A DNA stretch of 64,000 bases from Streptomyces sp. AC555_RSS877 (GTDB lineage: Bacteria > Actinomycetota > Actinomycetes > Streptomycetales > Streptomycetaceae): assembly GCF_019049245.1 (NCBI RefSeq), contig NZ_JAGMUK010000218.1, positions 220,208 to 284,207 of the forward strand, written 5' to 3'. The notes under the pieces are model-generated. The model ran no database searches, was not told where the DNA came from, and saw nothing but the letters and a program-made list of their open reading frames with translations. Every line of letters starts with the position of its first letter. Position 1 is the stretch's first letter. Positions 24,026 through 32,049 of this stretch are shown one piece after another. The translations under genes and the position numbers were made by a program.

Positions 24026-24277
24026 TCACCCGGAGTTCCTCCGGGAGCCCGCGCGCCGCCTCAGCGCACGGCGTTCGTTCTCGCTCGTCCCGCCCCAGAC
24101 ACCCAGGGTCTGCCCGGTGTCCAGCGCCCACTGCAGGCACTGCTCCCGGACCGGGCAGCGCCGGCAGACGGCCTTCGCCTGCTCCTGCTGCACCAGCGCC
24201 GGGCCGGTGCTGCCGATCGGGAAGAAGAGATCGGGGTCCTCCTGGCGGCACGCGGCATGGTCTCGCCAGTTGTCCAT
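24026..24277 (-). CDS. WhiB-family iron-sulfur transcriptional regulator
   Basis: 83 aa, the usual size of Wbl proteins. The four cluster-binding cysteines are C10, C38, C41 and C47 (C-x27-C-x2-C-x5-C), followed by the GVWGG turn (59-63) and a basic C-terminal tail (RRALRRRAGSRR) that contacts DNA. Wbl proteins bind a 4Fe-4S cluster and usually region 4 of the principal sigma factor, controlling development, redox or antibiotic resistance. Which Wbl this is cannot be told. AGGTGA lies six bases before ATG 24277. It converges with DUF6098, with 12 bases between the two coding ends. Confidence 0.92.
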   Translation of the reverse strand: MDNWRDHAACRQEDPDLFFPIGSTGPALVQQEQAKAVCRRCPVREQCLQWALDTGQTLGVWGGTSENERRALRRRAGSRRNSG

Positions 24278-24454
24278 GAAATGTCACCTGCGATCGAAAG
24301 TCGTGTGCCCTCGGGATTTCCTTACTCGTTTCCGGGTCACCTGTCGATGCGTGGGTGAAACAACCGAGTCCTGTGCGACGCGAGGCCGGTGCGGCACGAA
24401 CGCGGTGAAAAGCGGCCGAAGGGCGCGGTCGAAAGACGTGGCCGGGAGGCGCGC

Positions 24455-25675
24455 TCACTGCTCGCGGACGCCCCACGGGGAGTCGTAGGCGGTCAGCAGA
24501 TCCAGGAAGGGCCGGGCCGGGAAGGCCTCCGGGCCGAGGACGCCCGCGCCGGTCCAGGCGCCGGTGGCGAGGAGTTCCAGGGCGACGACCGGATTGACGG
24601 CGGTCTGCCAGACCACCGCCTGACAGCCGTACTCCGCCATGGACCACTGGTTGTCGACCACGTGGTACAGGTACACCTCGCGCGGCGCCCCGTCCTTGAC
24701 GCCCCGCACCCAGGTGCCCGCGCAGGTCTTGCCCCGCATCCGCTCACCCAGCCTCGCCGGGTCCGGCAGACACGCGGCCACGACGTCCCGCGGCGAGACG
24801 GCGACCGGACCGGCGGCGCTCGGCACGGTCACCGGGTCGGTGCGGTCCAGGCCCAGCAGGTGCAGCGTCCGGAGCGTTTCGATGAACTCCCGGCCCAGCC
24901 CGTACTTGAAGGTGACGCGGCGCGCGCCGACCCAGCGCGGCACGAGCAGCACCTCCTCGTGCTCCACGTTCACGCACTCCACCGGACCGATGCCCTCGGG
25001 GAAGTCGAAGACCTCGGGCTCGCTGAACGGTTCCGTGGTGAACCACCCCCGGTCGGCTTCGTAGACGACCGGCGGGTTGAGACATTCCTCGATGGTGGTC
25101 CAGATGCTGAAGGAGGGCGCGAAGCCGTAGCCGTCGACCGTCAGGTTCGCGCCGTCGCGGATACCGATCTCCTCGATCTCGTCGAAGAGTTCGTCGGCCG
25201 CGTACCGGGCGAAGACGTCCGACAGACCCGGTTCCACCCCCATGCCGACGAGCGCCAGAACGCCCGCCTTCTCCCACTCCTGCGCCTGCGCGAACTGGTC
25301 GTCGCCGAGCTTCACCCCGCACTCCTGGTACGGCCGCTCGGCGTGCGGGCGAGACAGCGACATCGCCATGTCCAGATAGGTGGCGCCCGCCGTGCGGGCG
25401 GCCCGGAACAGCGGCATCACGAAGCGCGGGTCGGTGGCGTTCAGGAGGACGTCGCAGCCGTGCCGCCCAAGCAGCGCCGCCACGGCCGCCTCGTCGCCGG
25501 CGTCCACGCGCTCGGCCAGGAAGCGGCTCCCGTCGTCGCCGAGGGCCGCTACGGCCGCCTCGGCGCGGGCCGGGTCGTAGTCGGCGACCACCATCGTGTC
25601 GAAGAACGGACGCCGGGCCGCGATCCGGGTGATGGCGGTGCCCACACCACCGGCTCCCACGAGCAGTACACGCAT
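24455..25675 (-). CDS. saccharopine dehydrogenase-like NAD(P)-dependent oxidoreductase
   Basis: 406 aa from ATG 25675. The N-terminal Rossmann motif is VLLVGAGGVG (residues 3-12), followed by DYDPARAEAAVAAL, where an acidic residue ends beta2. The domain order (NAD-binding, alpha/beta insertion with GVKLGDDQFA and GMGVEPGLSDVFARY, C-terminal return) matches the saccharopine dehydrogenase family (Sacchrp_dh_NADP). Members act in lysine, polyamine (carboxynorspermidine or homospermidine) or unknown amine metabolism. It is divergent from a TetR gene, with a long inverted repeat between them, so repression by that TetR is likely. Specific substrate not determinable. Confidence 0.88.
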   Translation of the reverse strand: MRVLLVGAGGVGTAITRIAARRPFFDTMVVADYDPARAEAAVAALGDDGSRFLAERVDAGDEAAVAALLGRHGCDVLLNATDPRFVMPLFRAARTAGATYLDMAMSLSRPHAERPYQECGVKLGDDQFAQAQEWEKAGVLALVGMGVEPGLSDVFARYAADELFDEIEEIGIRDGANLTVDGYGFAPSFSIWTTIEECLNPPVVYEADRGWFTTEPFSEPEVFDFPEGIGPVECVNVEHEEVLLVPRWVGARRVTFKYGLGREFIETLRTLHLLGLDRTDPVTVPSAAGPVAVSPRDVVAACLPDPARLGERMRGKTCAGTWVRGVKDGAPREVYLYHVVDNQWSMAEYGCQAVVWQTAVNPVVALELLATGAWTGAGVLGPEAFPARPFLDLLTAYDSPWGVREQ

Positions 25676-25734
25676 GACAAGAACTCCATCGGTCGAGGTC
25701 GACGAGTGGTCGAGAGAGCGGGCCCGGAAGCGAT

Positions 25735-25771
25735 CCAACGCCGTCGGCCCGCGTAAGGTCAATGGCGTTGG
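25735..25771. promoter_or_regulatory. inverted repeat CCAACGCC/GGCGTTGG between divergent saccharopine dehydrogenase-like and TetR genes
   Basis: CCAACGCC (25735-25742) and GGCGTTGG (25764-25771) are exact complements 21 bases apart in the 124-bp divergent region. The right arm is also the core of a pseudo-palindrome (CAATGGCGTTG). Its position suits control of both promoters by the TetR protein. Confidence 0.45.
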
Positions 25772-25799
25772 CATAAGGCCGCGGGAGGAGACGACAGCC

Positions 25800-26561
25800 G
25801 TGCCGAAACCAGTGGTTTCCGAGGAGAAGCGGCGCCGGCGCCGGCCCACCCGGAGCGGCACCGTGCTGTCCGAGGCGCTGATCGTGGAGACCGCGCTGCG
25901 CATGCTGCGCGAGCACGGCAGCGCGGGCCTCACCGCCCGCCGCCTCGGCCTCGCCCTGGACGCCGACCCGTCCACGCTCTACCGGTACTTCCGCGGGATG
26001 GACGACCTGACCCTCGCCATCGGCGACGCGCTCCTCGGCCAGGCGCTCGAGGGCTGGCGGCCGACGGGGGAGTGGCGGGCGGATCTGCGCGCCGTCGGAC
26101 TGCGCATCCACGCCGAGTACGTCGCCCACCCGCAGGCCGCGCTGCTGACCACCAGCCGGGTCACCGGCCGCGCCAACGAACTGGCCGCCGACGAGGCGGT
26201 CCTGGACCTCCTGCGCCGGGCCGGGTTCCCGCTGCCGGACACCGTGCGGATCTACCACGCCTTCATCGACCAGACCCTGGCCTTCGCCGCCCTCGACGCC
26301 GCCTCGCTCGCCCTGCCGAGCGACTCGCTCCACGCCGACGAGGACGTGTGGCGCTCGACCTACGCCCGCCTGCCCCGCACCACGCATCCCCGCATCGCCG
26401 AGGCGGCACCTCTGCTGGCCACCCGCATGGTGACCAGCGCCTATCCGACGGCCCTGGACATGCTCCTGGACAGTGCCGAGGCCCAGCTCCAGCGGTACGC
26501 CGAGGGCCTGTCCGGCGGATCAGGTCGCAGGAAATGCGCGGCGCCTCGTCGACGCAGGTGA
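25800..26561 (+). CDS. TetR-family transcriptional regulator (TetR_C-type)
   Basis: 253 aa from GTG 25800, with GGGAGGAG about ten bases upstream. After a basic N-terminal arm (EEKRRRRRPTRSG) comes the HTH: LSEALIVETALRMLREHG, LTARRLGLALDADPSTLYRYF. The C-terminal domain (about 90-230) is helical, with AEYVAHPQAALLTTSRVTG, typical of longer TetR-class proteins. The last 15 residues (SGGSGRRKCAAPRRRR) are basic and unconserved-looking and run into the structured repeat region downstream, so the natural stop may have been altered. It probably represses the divergent dehydrogenase and itself. Confidence 0.88.
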   Translation: MPKPVVSEEKRRRRRPTRSGTVLSEALIVETALRMLREHGSAGLTARRLGLALDADPSTLYRYFRGMDDLTLAIGDALLGQALEGWRPTGEWRADLRAVGLRIHAEYVAHPQAALLTTSRVTGRANELAADEAVLDLLRRAGFPLPDTVRIYHAFIDQTLAFAALDAASLALPSDSLHADEDVWRSTYARLPRTTHPRIAEAAPLLATRMVTSAYPTALDMLLDSAEAQLQRYAEGLSGGSGRRKCAAPRRRR

Positions 26562-26596
26562 GCGGGGCCTGGTGCGTCGAGCTGCAGGGCGGAGGA

Positions 26597-26720
26597 GGGC
26601 GTCGACGCGATGGGGGTCCCCCCGCTCGAGCGAGGTCGAGAGTGGGGGAGTCGGCAACCGACGACAACGCCGCAGATCGGCGTGCCAGGCCCCGCGTCTG
26701 CGGCATGATCCGCCGGACAG
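26597..26720. repeat. intergenic GC-rich multi-hairpin element (repeat-like)
   Basis: Between the TetR and LysR coding ends lies a chain of dyads. There is a C-rich/G-rich stem (CCCCCC 26618-26623 with GGGGG 26643-26649, plus CTCGA/TCGAG inside), GTCGG-CAA-CCGAC (about 26650-26662), CGCCG-N5-CGGCG, and GCCGCAGA (26669-26676) with TCTGCGGC (26697-26704). The block looks like the families of conserved intergenic palindromic sequences seen in Streptomyces genomes, from memory and not checked. It could act as a bidirectional terminator for the two convergent genes. Confidence 0.45.
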
Positions 26721-26723
26721 GCC

Positions 26724-27623
26724 CTAGCTGCGCAGCGTCTCGGCGGCGGCCGCCACCACCGCCTCGGCCACGGCGGCCAGCGCCGGTGAGTCCAGCTTCC
26801 ACTGCTGCCAGTACAGCGGTACGTCGACCGGGCGGTCCGGCGCCAGGGGCACGAGGCGGCCCTCGCGCAGCAGCCGGTCCGCCTGCACCTCGGGCACCAG
26901 ACCCCAGCCCAGGCCCGCGGCGACGGCTTCCACGAAGCCCTCCGAGGTGGGCACGGAGTGCCGTACCGCGCTCGCCCCGCCCCTGCCCCGCCGCAGCCGC
27001 CGGACGAACGCGTCCTGGAGGTCGTCGGACCGGTCGAAGGTCATCACGGGCGCATGCGCCAGGGCTTCCCGCAGCGGTCCTGCGAGATGCCGCTCGGCGA
27101 ACTCCGGGCTGGCCGCCGCGATGTACCGCATGCGCCCCAGGGGCCTTACGGAGCACCCCGCCACGGCGTCGGGCGACGAGGTCACCGCGGCCATCACCCG
27201 GCCCTCCCGCAACAGCTCCGCCGTGCGCGTCTCGTCCTCGCGGCGCAGCTCGAAACAGAGCCGCGGTTCCTGCGGGACGCGGCTCAGCGCGCCCAGAAAC
27301 CACGTCGACAGGGAGTCCGCGTTCACCGCCACCGACACCAGGGTCGGCTCGTCGTCCCCGCGCATGCCGAGCTCGGCCCGCGCGTCGCGCTCCAGCCGGG
27401 CCAGCTGCCGGGCGAACCGCACCACGACCTCGCCGGACTCCGTCGGCCGCACCGGTTTGGTGCGCACCAGCAGCACCCGCCCCGTGCGCTGCTCCAGCGC
27501 CTTCACCCGCTGACTCACCGCGGACGGCGTCACGTGCAGGGCGGCCGCCGCCGCGTCGAACGTGCCCTCGTCGACCACCGCGAGCAGGGTCCGCACCTGA
27601 TCCAGCGGAAGTTCGGTCATCAT
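26724..27623 (-). CDS. lysG: LysR-family regulator of amino acid export (LysG/ArgP type)
   Basis: 299 aa from ATG 27623; the adjacent ATG at 27620 is equally possible. The N-terminal winged HTH reads LDQVRTLLAVVDEGTFDAAA and TPSAVSQRVKALEQRTGRVL, followed by RTKPVRPTESG, the signature of ArgP/LysG rather than generic LysR proteins. The C-terminal effector domain would bind lysine or arginine. It is divergent from the LysE-type exporter gene, the canonical arrangement in which LysG with bound basic amino acid activates lysE. No ribosome site is obvious; a TANNNT element 11 bases upstream suggests a very short leader. The operator dyad at 27628-27659 covers both promoters. Confidence 0.92.
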   Translation of the reverse strand: MMTELPLDQVRTLLAVVDEGTFDAAAAALHVTPSAVSQRVKALEQRTGRVLLVRTKPVRPTESGEVVVRFARQLARLERDARAELGMRGDDEPTLVSVAVNADSLSTWFLGALSRVPQEPRLCFELRREDETRTAELLREGRVMAAVTSSPDAVAGCSVRPLGRMRYIAAASPEFAERHLAGPLREALAHAPVMTFDRSDDLQDAFVRRLRRGRGGASAVRHSVPTSEGFVEAVAAGLGWGLVPEVQADRLLREGRLVPLAPDRPVDVPLYWQQWKLDSPALAAVAEAVVAAAAETLRS

Positions 27624-27627
27624 CACG

Positions 27628-27659
27628 ACAGCTAATGGTACGTAAGAATCTTTAGCTGT
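27628..27659. promoter_or_regulatory. LysG/ArgP operator dyad in the lysG-lysE divergent region
   Basis: ACAGCTAA (27628-27635) and TTAGCTGT (27652-27659) are a perfect 8-bp inverted repeat with a 16-bp AT-rich spacer. LysR regulators typically bind such interrupted dyads, and it sits between the two start codons. The T-N11-A-type geometry is satisfied within the arms. Confidence 0.7.
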
Positions 27660-27685
27660 ACAGGCACTGATCGTTTCCCTAGCGT
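27657..27685 (+). promoter_or_regulatory. promoter of the lysE-type exporter, predicted leaderless
   Basis: TGTACA (27657-27662), a 17-bp spacer and TAGCGT (27680-27685) fit a primary-sigma promoter. The -10 ends seven bases before ATG 27693 and there is no Shine-Dalgarno, so transcription should begin at or next to the start codon. The -35 overlaps the right arm of the LysG dyad. Confidence 0.5.
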
Positions 27686-27692
27686 CGACGTC

Positions 27693-28307
27693 ATGACCGC
27701 CTCCCTGACCGCCGCGGCCGCCGGCTTCGGCACCGGCCTCTCCCTCATCGTCGCCATCGGCGCCCAGAACGCCTTCGTCCTGCGCCAGGGGATCCGCCGG
27801 CACGCGGTCCTCGCCGTCGTCGGCATCTGCGCCCTGTCCGACGCCTTGCTCATCGCCCTGGGCGTCGGCGGCGTCGGTGCCGTGGTGACGGCGTGGCCGG
27901 GGGCGCTGACCGCGGTCGGCTGGGTCGGCGGCGCGTTCCTGCTCGGCTACGGCGCCCTCGCCGCCCGTCGCGCGTTCCGGCCGGGCGACGCCCTGCACAC
28001 CGAGGGCGAGGCGGAGGGGTCGGTCCGGCGAGCCGTGCTGACCTGTCTGGCGATGACGTGGCTCAACCCGCACGTCTACCTCGACACCGTGTTCCTGCTC
28101 GGCTCCGTCGCCGCCGACCGCGGTCCGCTGCGCTGGACGTTCGGACTCGGCGCGGTGCTCGCCAGTCTGTGCTGGTTCACCGCGCTCGGCTTCGGCGCCC
28201 GGCTGCTCGGCCGTTTCCTGACCAGGCCGGCCGCCTGGCGGGTCCTGGACGGCCTGGTCGCCGCCACCATGATCGCCATGGGCCTCATGCTCGTCATCGG
28301 AGCCTGA
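27693..28307 (+). CDS. lysE: LysE/ArgO-type basic amino acid exporter
   Basis: 204 aa, about six transmembrane helices, full length. The family signature FGTGLSLIVAIGAQNAFVLRQG lies at residues 12-33 and the second conserved segment LAMTWLNPHVYLDT at about 114-127. It exports lysine and arginine through the cytoplasmic membrane to avoid toxic accumulation, for example during peptide uptake. The paired LysR gene upstream confirms the assignment. Whether it prefers lysine or arginine cannot be told from sequence. Confidence 0.92.
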   Translation: MTASLTAAAAGFGTGLSLIVAIGAQNAFVLRQGIRRHAVLAVVGICALSDALLIALGVGGVGAVVTAWPGALTAVGWVGGAFLLGYGALAARRAFRPGDALHTEGEAEGSVRRAVLTCLAMTWLNPHVYLDTVFLLGSVAADRGPLRWTFGLGAVLASLCWFTALGFGARLLGRFLTRPAAWRVLDGLVAATMIAMGLMLVIGA

Positions 28308-28321
28308 AGGGCCAGAGGAGC

Positions 28322-28363
28322 ATGACAGGCCGGACAGGCCGGACAGGCCTGCGGCGGAACTGA
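28322..28363 (+). CDS. possible 13-residue micro-ORF with internal repeat
   Basis: ATG 28322 is preceded by GAGGAG and encodes MTGRTGRTGLRRN before a stop. The DNA is a short tandem repeat (CAGGCCGGA units at about 28326-28348). It lies between lysE and the MFS gene. A translated leader peptide is possible, but there is no independent support; a simple repeat is just as likely. Confidence 0.15.
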   Translation: MTGRTGRTGLRRN

Positions 28364-28443
28364 GCATGCGGATCCCGGACGCCCGGCCGGTGCTGCGATA
28401 GTGATCCCCGGTCCGAAAGATGTAACGAGCAACCAGGAAGTCC

Positions 28444-29748
28444 GTGGACACCAGCGAGAGCAGCAGCGAACCCCAGACGGCGCCGGACGAGGGCAAGCAG
28501 AGCGCCCGGCGCGGCTGGCGCCGCTGGGCCATGGACACCCGCCCCCTGCGCCGGCCCGCCTACCGCCGCCTGTGGTCGTCGACGATCGTCACGGCCGTCG
28601 GCAGCCAGCTCACCGCCGTCGCCGTGCCCAAGCAGATCTACGACATCACCGGCTCGTCGGCCTGGGTCGGCGCCGCCGCCCTCGCCGGGCTGCTGCCCCT
28701 GATCGTGTTCGCGCTGTGGGGCGGGGCGATCGCCGACAGCATGGACCGGCGCAAACTGCTCCTGATCACCAACAGCGGCATAGCCGTGACGTCCGTCCTG
28801 TTCTGGCTCCAGGCCGCCACCGGGCTGGACTCGGTGGCCGTCCTGATGGTCCTGCTCGCCGTCCAGCAGGCGTTCTGGGGTCTGAACGCACCGGCGCGCA
28901 CCGCGTCCATCGCCCGCCTGGTCCCCGAGCAGGAGATGGCCGCCGCGAACGCCCTGGGCTCGACCGTCATGCAGACGGGGCAGGTGGTGGGCCCGCTGCT
29001 CGCCGGCGTCCTCATCCCCGTCATCGGCCTGCCCGAGCTGTACCTCATCGACGCCCTCGCGCTGTGCGTCACGGTCTGGGCGGTCCACCGGCTGCCTCCG
29101 CTGCCGCCCCTCGCCGCCACCGGGCCGGGCCCGCGCCGGGCGGGCGTGCGGGAGATCGCGGCCGGCTTCCGCTACATCTCCCTGCACAAGGTGCTGCTGC
29201 TGTCCTTCCTCGCCGACATCATCGCGATGGTCTTCGGCATGCCCCGCGCCCTGTTCCCGCAGCTCGCCTCCGAGACGTACGCCCCCTACGGCGAAGGACT
29301 CGCCCTCGGTCTGCTCTTCGCGGCGATCCCCATCGGCGCGGTGATCGGCGGCCTGTTCTCCGGCACGTTCTCCCGTGCCCGCAGGCACGGCTGGATGGTC
29401 ATCGGCGCGGTCGTCGCCTGGGGCGCCGCCATCACCGGGTTCGGCCTCAGCGACAGCCTGTGGCTCGCCGTGGTCTTCCTCGCCCTGGCCGGGGTCGCCG
29501 ACATGGTCTCCATGGTCTTCCGCGGGGCGATCCTGCTGTCCGCCGCGACCGACGAGATGCGCGGCCGTATGCAGGGCGTCTTCACGGTCGTGGTCGCGGG
29601 CGGCCCCCGCCTCGCCGACGTCCTGCACGGCTCGGCGGGCTCCGTCTTCGGCGCCCGCACGGCGGTCGCGGGAGGCGGGATCCTGGTGATGGTCGTGATG
29701 CTGAGTCTGGCCTTCGCGGTGCCGGCCCTGCGCCGGTACCGCATCTGA
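28444..29748 (+). CDS. MFS transporter (enterobactin exporter-like/MFS_3 type)
   Basis: 434 aa from GTG 28444. About 30 polar N-terminal residues are followed by twelve hydrophobic segments. The loop motif GGAIADSMDRRKLLL (about 93-107) is the MFS signature between TM2 and TM3, and GGLFSGTFSRARRHGW is its repeat after TM8. The short loops, the YRRLWSSTIVTAVGSQL opening and NAPARTASIARLVP place it in the MFS_3 drug or siderophore exporter group. Substrate unknown. AGGAAG precedes the start. It is not clearly in an operon with lysE (136-bp gap). Confidence 0.88.
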   Translation: MDTSESSSEPQTAPDEGKQSARRGWRRWAMDTRPLRRPAYRRLWSSTIVTAVGSQLTAVAVPKQIYDITGSSAWVGAAALAGLLPLIVFALWGGAIADSMDRRKLLLITNSGIAVTSVLFWLQAATGLDSVAVLMVLLAVQQAFWGLNAPARTASIARLVPEQEMAAANALGSTVMQTGQVVGPLLAGVLIPVIGLPELYLIDALALCVTVWAVHRLPPLPPLAATGPGPRRAGVREIAAGFRYISLHKVLLLSFLADIIAMVFGMPRALFPQLASETYAPYGEGLALGLLFAAIPIGAVIGGLFSGTFSRARRHGWMVIGAVVAWGAAITGFGLSDSLWLAVVFLALAGVADMVSMVFRGAILLSAATDEMRGRMQGVFTVVVAGGPRLADVLHGSAGSVFGARTAVAGGGILVMVVMLSLAFAVPALRRYRI

Positions 29749-29752
29749 CGTC

Positions 29753-30208
29753 CTACAGGGCGCTCCGCCTGCCCGTCGTGTACTGCTCCATGAGCTTTCC
29801 CCGGGTCGTCTCCAGCCGGTGCGCGAGGATCTCGGCGACGGACCGCACCAGGATCATGCCGAGCTGCGCGTCCTCCTCGCACAGCCCGAGCACCGCCGCC
29901 GCGTCGAACTCGTGTGCGCGGACCGGGCTGAAGGCCTCCGCGCCGAAGTCCCACCGGTACGGCGGGAACAGCCAGGACCAGCCGAGCAGGTCGCCCGCGC
30001 CGAGGCCGGCGACGGTCACCCGCCGCTGCGCCGTCACCTGCTGGGTGAGGGAGACCGCCCCCGAGCGGATGACCCAGAAGCGGTCGGCCGTGCCGCCCGC
30101 CTCGAAGATCCGGGCGTCCTCGGGGAAGGCGACCTCCTTCGCGAGCGACATCAGGCGCTGGCGCTGGGGTGACGGAAGGGCGGTGAGCAGTTTGATCGCT
30201 TTGGTCAT
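29753..30208 (-). CDS. single-domain cyclic-nucleotide-binding (Crp-fold) protein without HTH
   Basis: 151 aa. The sequence forms one cNMP-binding barrel: FPEDARIFEAGGTADRFWVIRSG (beta1-beta3), AGLGAGDLLGWSWLF at the phosphate-cassette position, FDAAAVLGLCEE and a C-terminal helix. The HTH domain of Crp/Fnr proteins is absent, so it cannot act as a classical transcription factor and may be a cAMP-responsive partner for another protein. The cassette (GDLLGWSW) lacks the clear R-S/T pair for cAMP, so binding is uncertain. GAGGAG precedes ATG 30208. It converges with the MFS gene (four bases between coding ends). Confidence 0.85.
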   Translation of the reverse strand: MTKAIKLLTALPSPQRQRLMSLAKEVAFPEDARIFEAGGTADRFWVIRSGAVSLTQQVTAQRRVTVAGLGAGDLLGWSWLFPPYRWDFGAEAFSPVRAHEFDAAAVLGLCEEDAQLGMILVRSVAEILAHRLETTRGKLMEQYTTGRRSAL

Positions 30209-30516
30209 GACGCGGGGCTCCTCGCCGGCGATGGATTCCGGTTTTTCCCTACGCCCATTTCAGCGGCTGCCGCCGCCCCGGGCACCTCGGAGGACCGAGG
30301 AATCGCACCGGGGAAGCCGCTGGGCCCTGCGTGCCATGGGGTGCCGAGGACAGAAAAAAGCCCTGGCTGGACGGGGGAGACCAGCCAGGGCCGTTCAGGG
30401 TGGCGCTCGGAGGACGGTGACGTTCGACTCCGCGACCACGTATGAATGAACCGTAAACCATCCCTGGGCCCTGTGCGCAACCCGATTCGGGTCACGTGAC
30501 CTGTTTCACTCTGTCT
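30209..30516. other. 308-bp intergenic region between cNMP-domain gene and decarboxylase
   Basis: No gene is supported. The left part carries the promoter and ribosome site of the cNMP-domain gene. The middle holds an intrinsic terminator on the minus strand (30354-30391). The right 125 bases are more AT-rich (around TATGAATGAACCGTAAACC) and show no convincing structure. Confidence 0.6.
30354..30391 (-). terminator. intrinsic terminator of the Orn/Lys/Arg decarboxylase gene
   Basis: GCCCTGGCTGG (30360-30370) and CCAGCCAGGGC (30381-30391) form an 11-bp perfect stem with a 10-nt loop. Read on the minus strand the stem is followed by six Us (AAAAAA at 30354-30359 on the plus strand). A U-tract terminator is unusual in this GC-rich genome; it lies 126 bases past the decarboxylase stop. 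Confidence 0.85.
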
Positions 30517-31995
30517 TCACGCGAAGTCCCGTGCCGCGACCCTGATCGTCTCCAGCCGGGAGTCGGCGGCGTCCGGAAGGTTCATGCCCGCCTCCAGGCC
30601 GGTGACCAGATAGCGCAGCACGGGCTCCGTCAGCCGCTCGCCCGGCAGGACGGCGGGAATCCCCGGCGGATACGGCGTGATCATCTCCGCCGCGACCCGG
30701 CCGGCGGCCTCGGACACCGGCACGTTCTCGGCCGGGCCGAAGAACGCGTCCCTCGGCAGACAGGCCTGTGTCATCCGCAGCTCGGGCGGCGAGGGCACCT
30801 CCACGCGCGGGGCCGGGCGCAGTTCCGTCGCGGCGTCGGCCAGGTCCTTGAGCGCGGCGAGCAGCTGGCCGGCCGTCTCTCTGTCGTCGGCGTGGGTGAG
30901 CTGCGCGCCGATGCGACGATGGTCCGTCAGGTGCATGTCGATGTCGCGGTGTTCGCGCAGCCAGTCGGCCGCCTGGTACCCGGTGATACCGAGCGCGTCG
31001 ATGTCGATGACGCAGGGCAACGGGTCCATGTCCATGGCCAGCCCCGCTCCGCAGAAGTCGTCGCGGTCGTTGACGTGCATCCCGTCGATCCCCTCGACGG
31101 CGGCCCGCACCTCGGCGGCCACCTCCAGCGCGCCGCCCATCAGCTCCCGGCCGTGCAGGGCCATCTGGCGCCGCCAGCCGTCGAGCCCGGCGTACAGCAG
31201 CACCGACGGGCTGGTGGTGCCCAGCAGGTCGGAGCGCATCTGCAACAGGTCCGCCGGGACGAGATCGCCCTGCAGATGGAAGACCGACCCCTGCTCCAGC
31301 CCGCTGCCCATCTTGTGGATGCTGGTCACGCAGATGTCGGCGCCCGCGTCCATGGCCCAGGACGGCAGATCGGGATGGAAGGGCAGATGCGCCCCCCACG
31401 CCTCGTCCACGATCAGCGGGACCGAACGGCGGTGACAGAGCTCGGCGACCGCCCCCAGGTCCGCGCAGGTGCCGTACGGCGTCGGACTGGTGATCAGAGC
31501 GCCCTTCGCGTCGGGATGGGCCTCGAACGCCTCCTCGAAGGCCGCGGCGGACGGCGGATGAGCCAGATGCCGCTCCGCGTCCCATCGGGGTTCGACCCAG
31601 ACCGGCTCGATCCCGGACAGGATCAGCCCCGACACGACCGACTTGTGGGCGTCCCGCCCGATCAGCAGCTTCTCGTGCGGGCCCGCCACGGCCAGCATCG
31701 CCGCCTTGACGGACAGCGAGCTCCCGCAGGTCGTGAAGAACGTGCGGTCGGCGTGCACCGCATCGGCCATGAGCTCCTCGGCCCGTTCCAGCACGCGCCC
31801 CCGGGTGAGCCGGTCGTCCAGGCCGCCCGTCGCCAGCACGTCGCCGAGGAACACCGCGTCACCGAGCACCTCACGCACCGCGGGATCGGCGCCCCGGGCC
31901 TGCTTGTGACCCGGGGGCGTGAACGACATCCGCTCCTTGCGGTGGTAGTCGGCCAGGGCTTCCAGAACAGGTGCGCGCGTGTGATCAGCTGACAT
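30517..31995 (-). CDS. Orn/Lys/Arg decarboxylase-family PLP enzyme (group III)
   Basis: 492 aa. The fold-type I major domain starts with FTPPGHKQARG and contains FFTTCGSSLSVKAAM (PLP phosphate site), VDEAWGAHLPFHP (Asp to the pyridine N) and TSIHKMGSG, with the Schiff-base K228. The C-terminal domain (about 400-492) includes FFGPAEN and ITPYPPGIPAVLPGE, typical of this group. It decarboxylates lysine, arginine or ornithine to a polyamine precursor in the cytosol; the substrate cannot be read from sequence. It ends in a strong intrinsic terminator, so it is monocistronic. The upstream gene is a small coiled-coil protein 54 bases away on the same strand. Confidence 0.92.
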   Translation of the reverse strand: MSADHTRAPVLEALADYHRKERMSFTPPGHKQARGADPAVREVLGDAVFLGDVLATGGLDDRLTRGRVLERAEELMADAVHADRTFFTTCGSSLSVKAAMLAVAGPHEKLLIGRDAHKSVVSGLILSGIEPVWVEPRWDAERHLAHPPSAAAFEEAFEAHPDAKGALITSPTPYGTCADLGAVAELCHRRSVPLIVDEAWGAHLPFHPDLPSWAMDAGADICVTSIHKMGSGLEQGSVFHLQGDLVPADLLQMRSDLLGTTSPSVLLYAGLDGWRRQMALHGRELMGGALEVAAEVRAAVEGIDGMHVNDRDDFCGAGLAMDMDPLPCVIDIDALGITGYQAADWLREHRDIDMHLTDHRRIGAQLTHADDRETAGQLLAALKDLADAATELRPAPRVEVPSPPELRMTQACLPRDAFFGPAENVPVSEAAGRVAAEMITPYPPGIPAVLPGERLTEPVLRYLVTGLEAGMNLPDAADSRLETIRVAARDFA

Positions 31996-32049
31996 GCGCC
32001 ACGGGTTCCCGACCCCGCGGCCGTCAATCCGCCGGCTCCGCAGGGCCGC

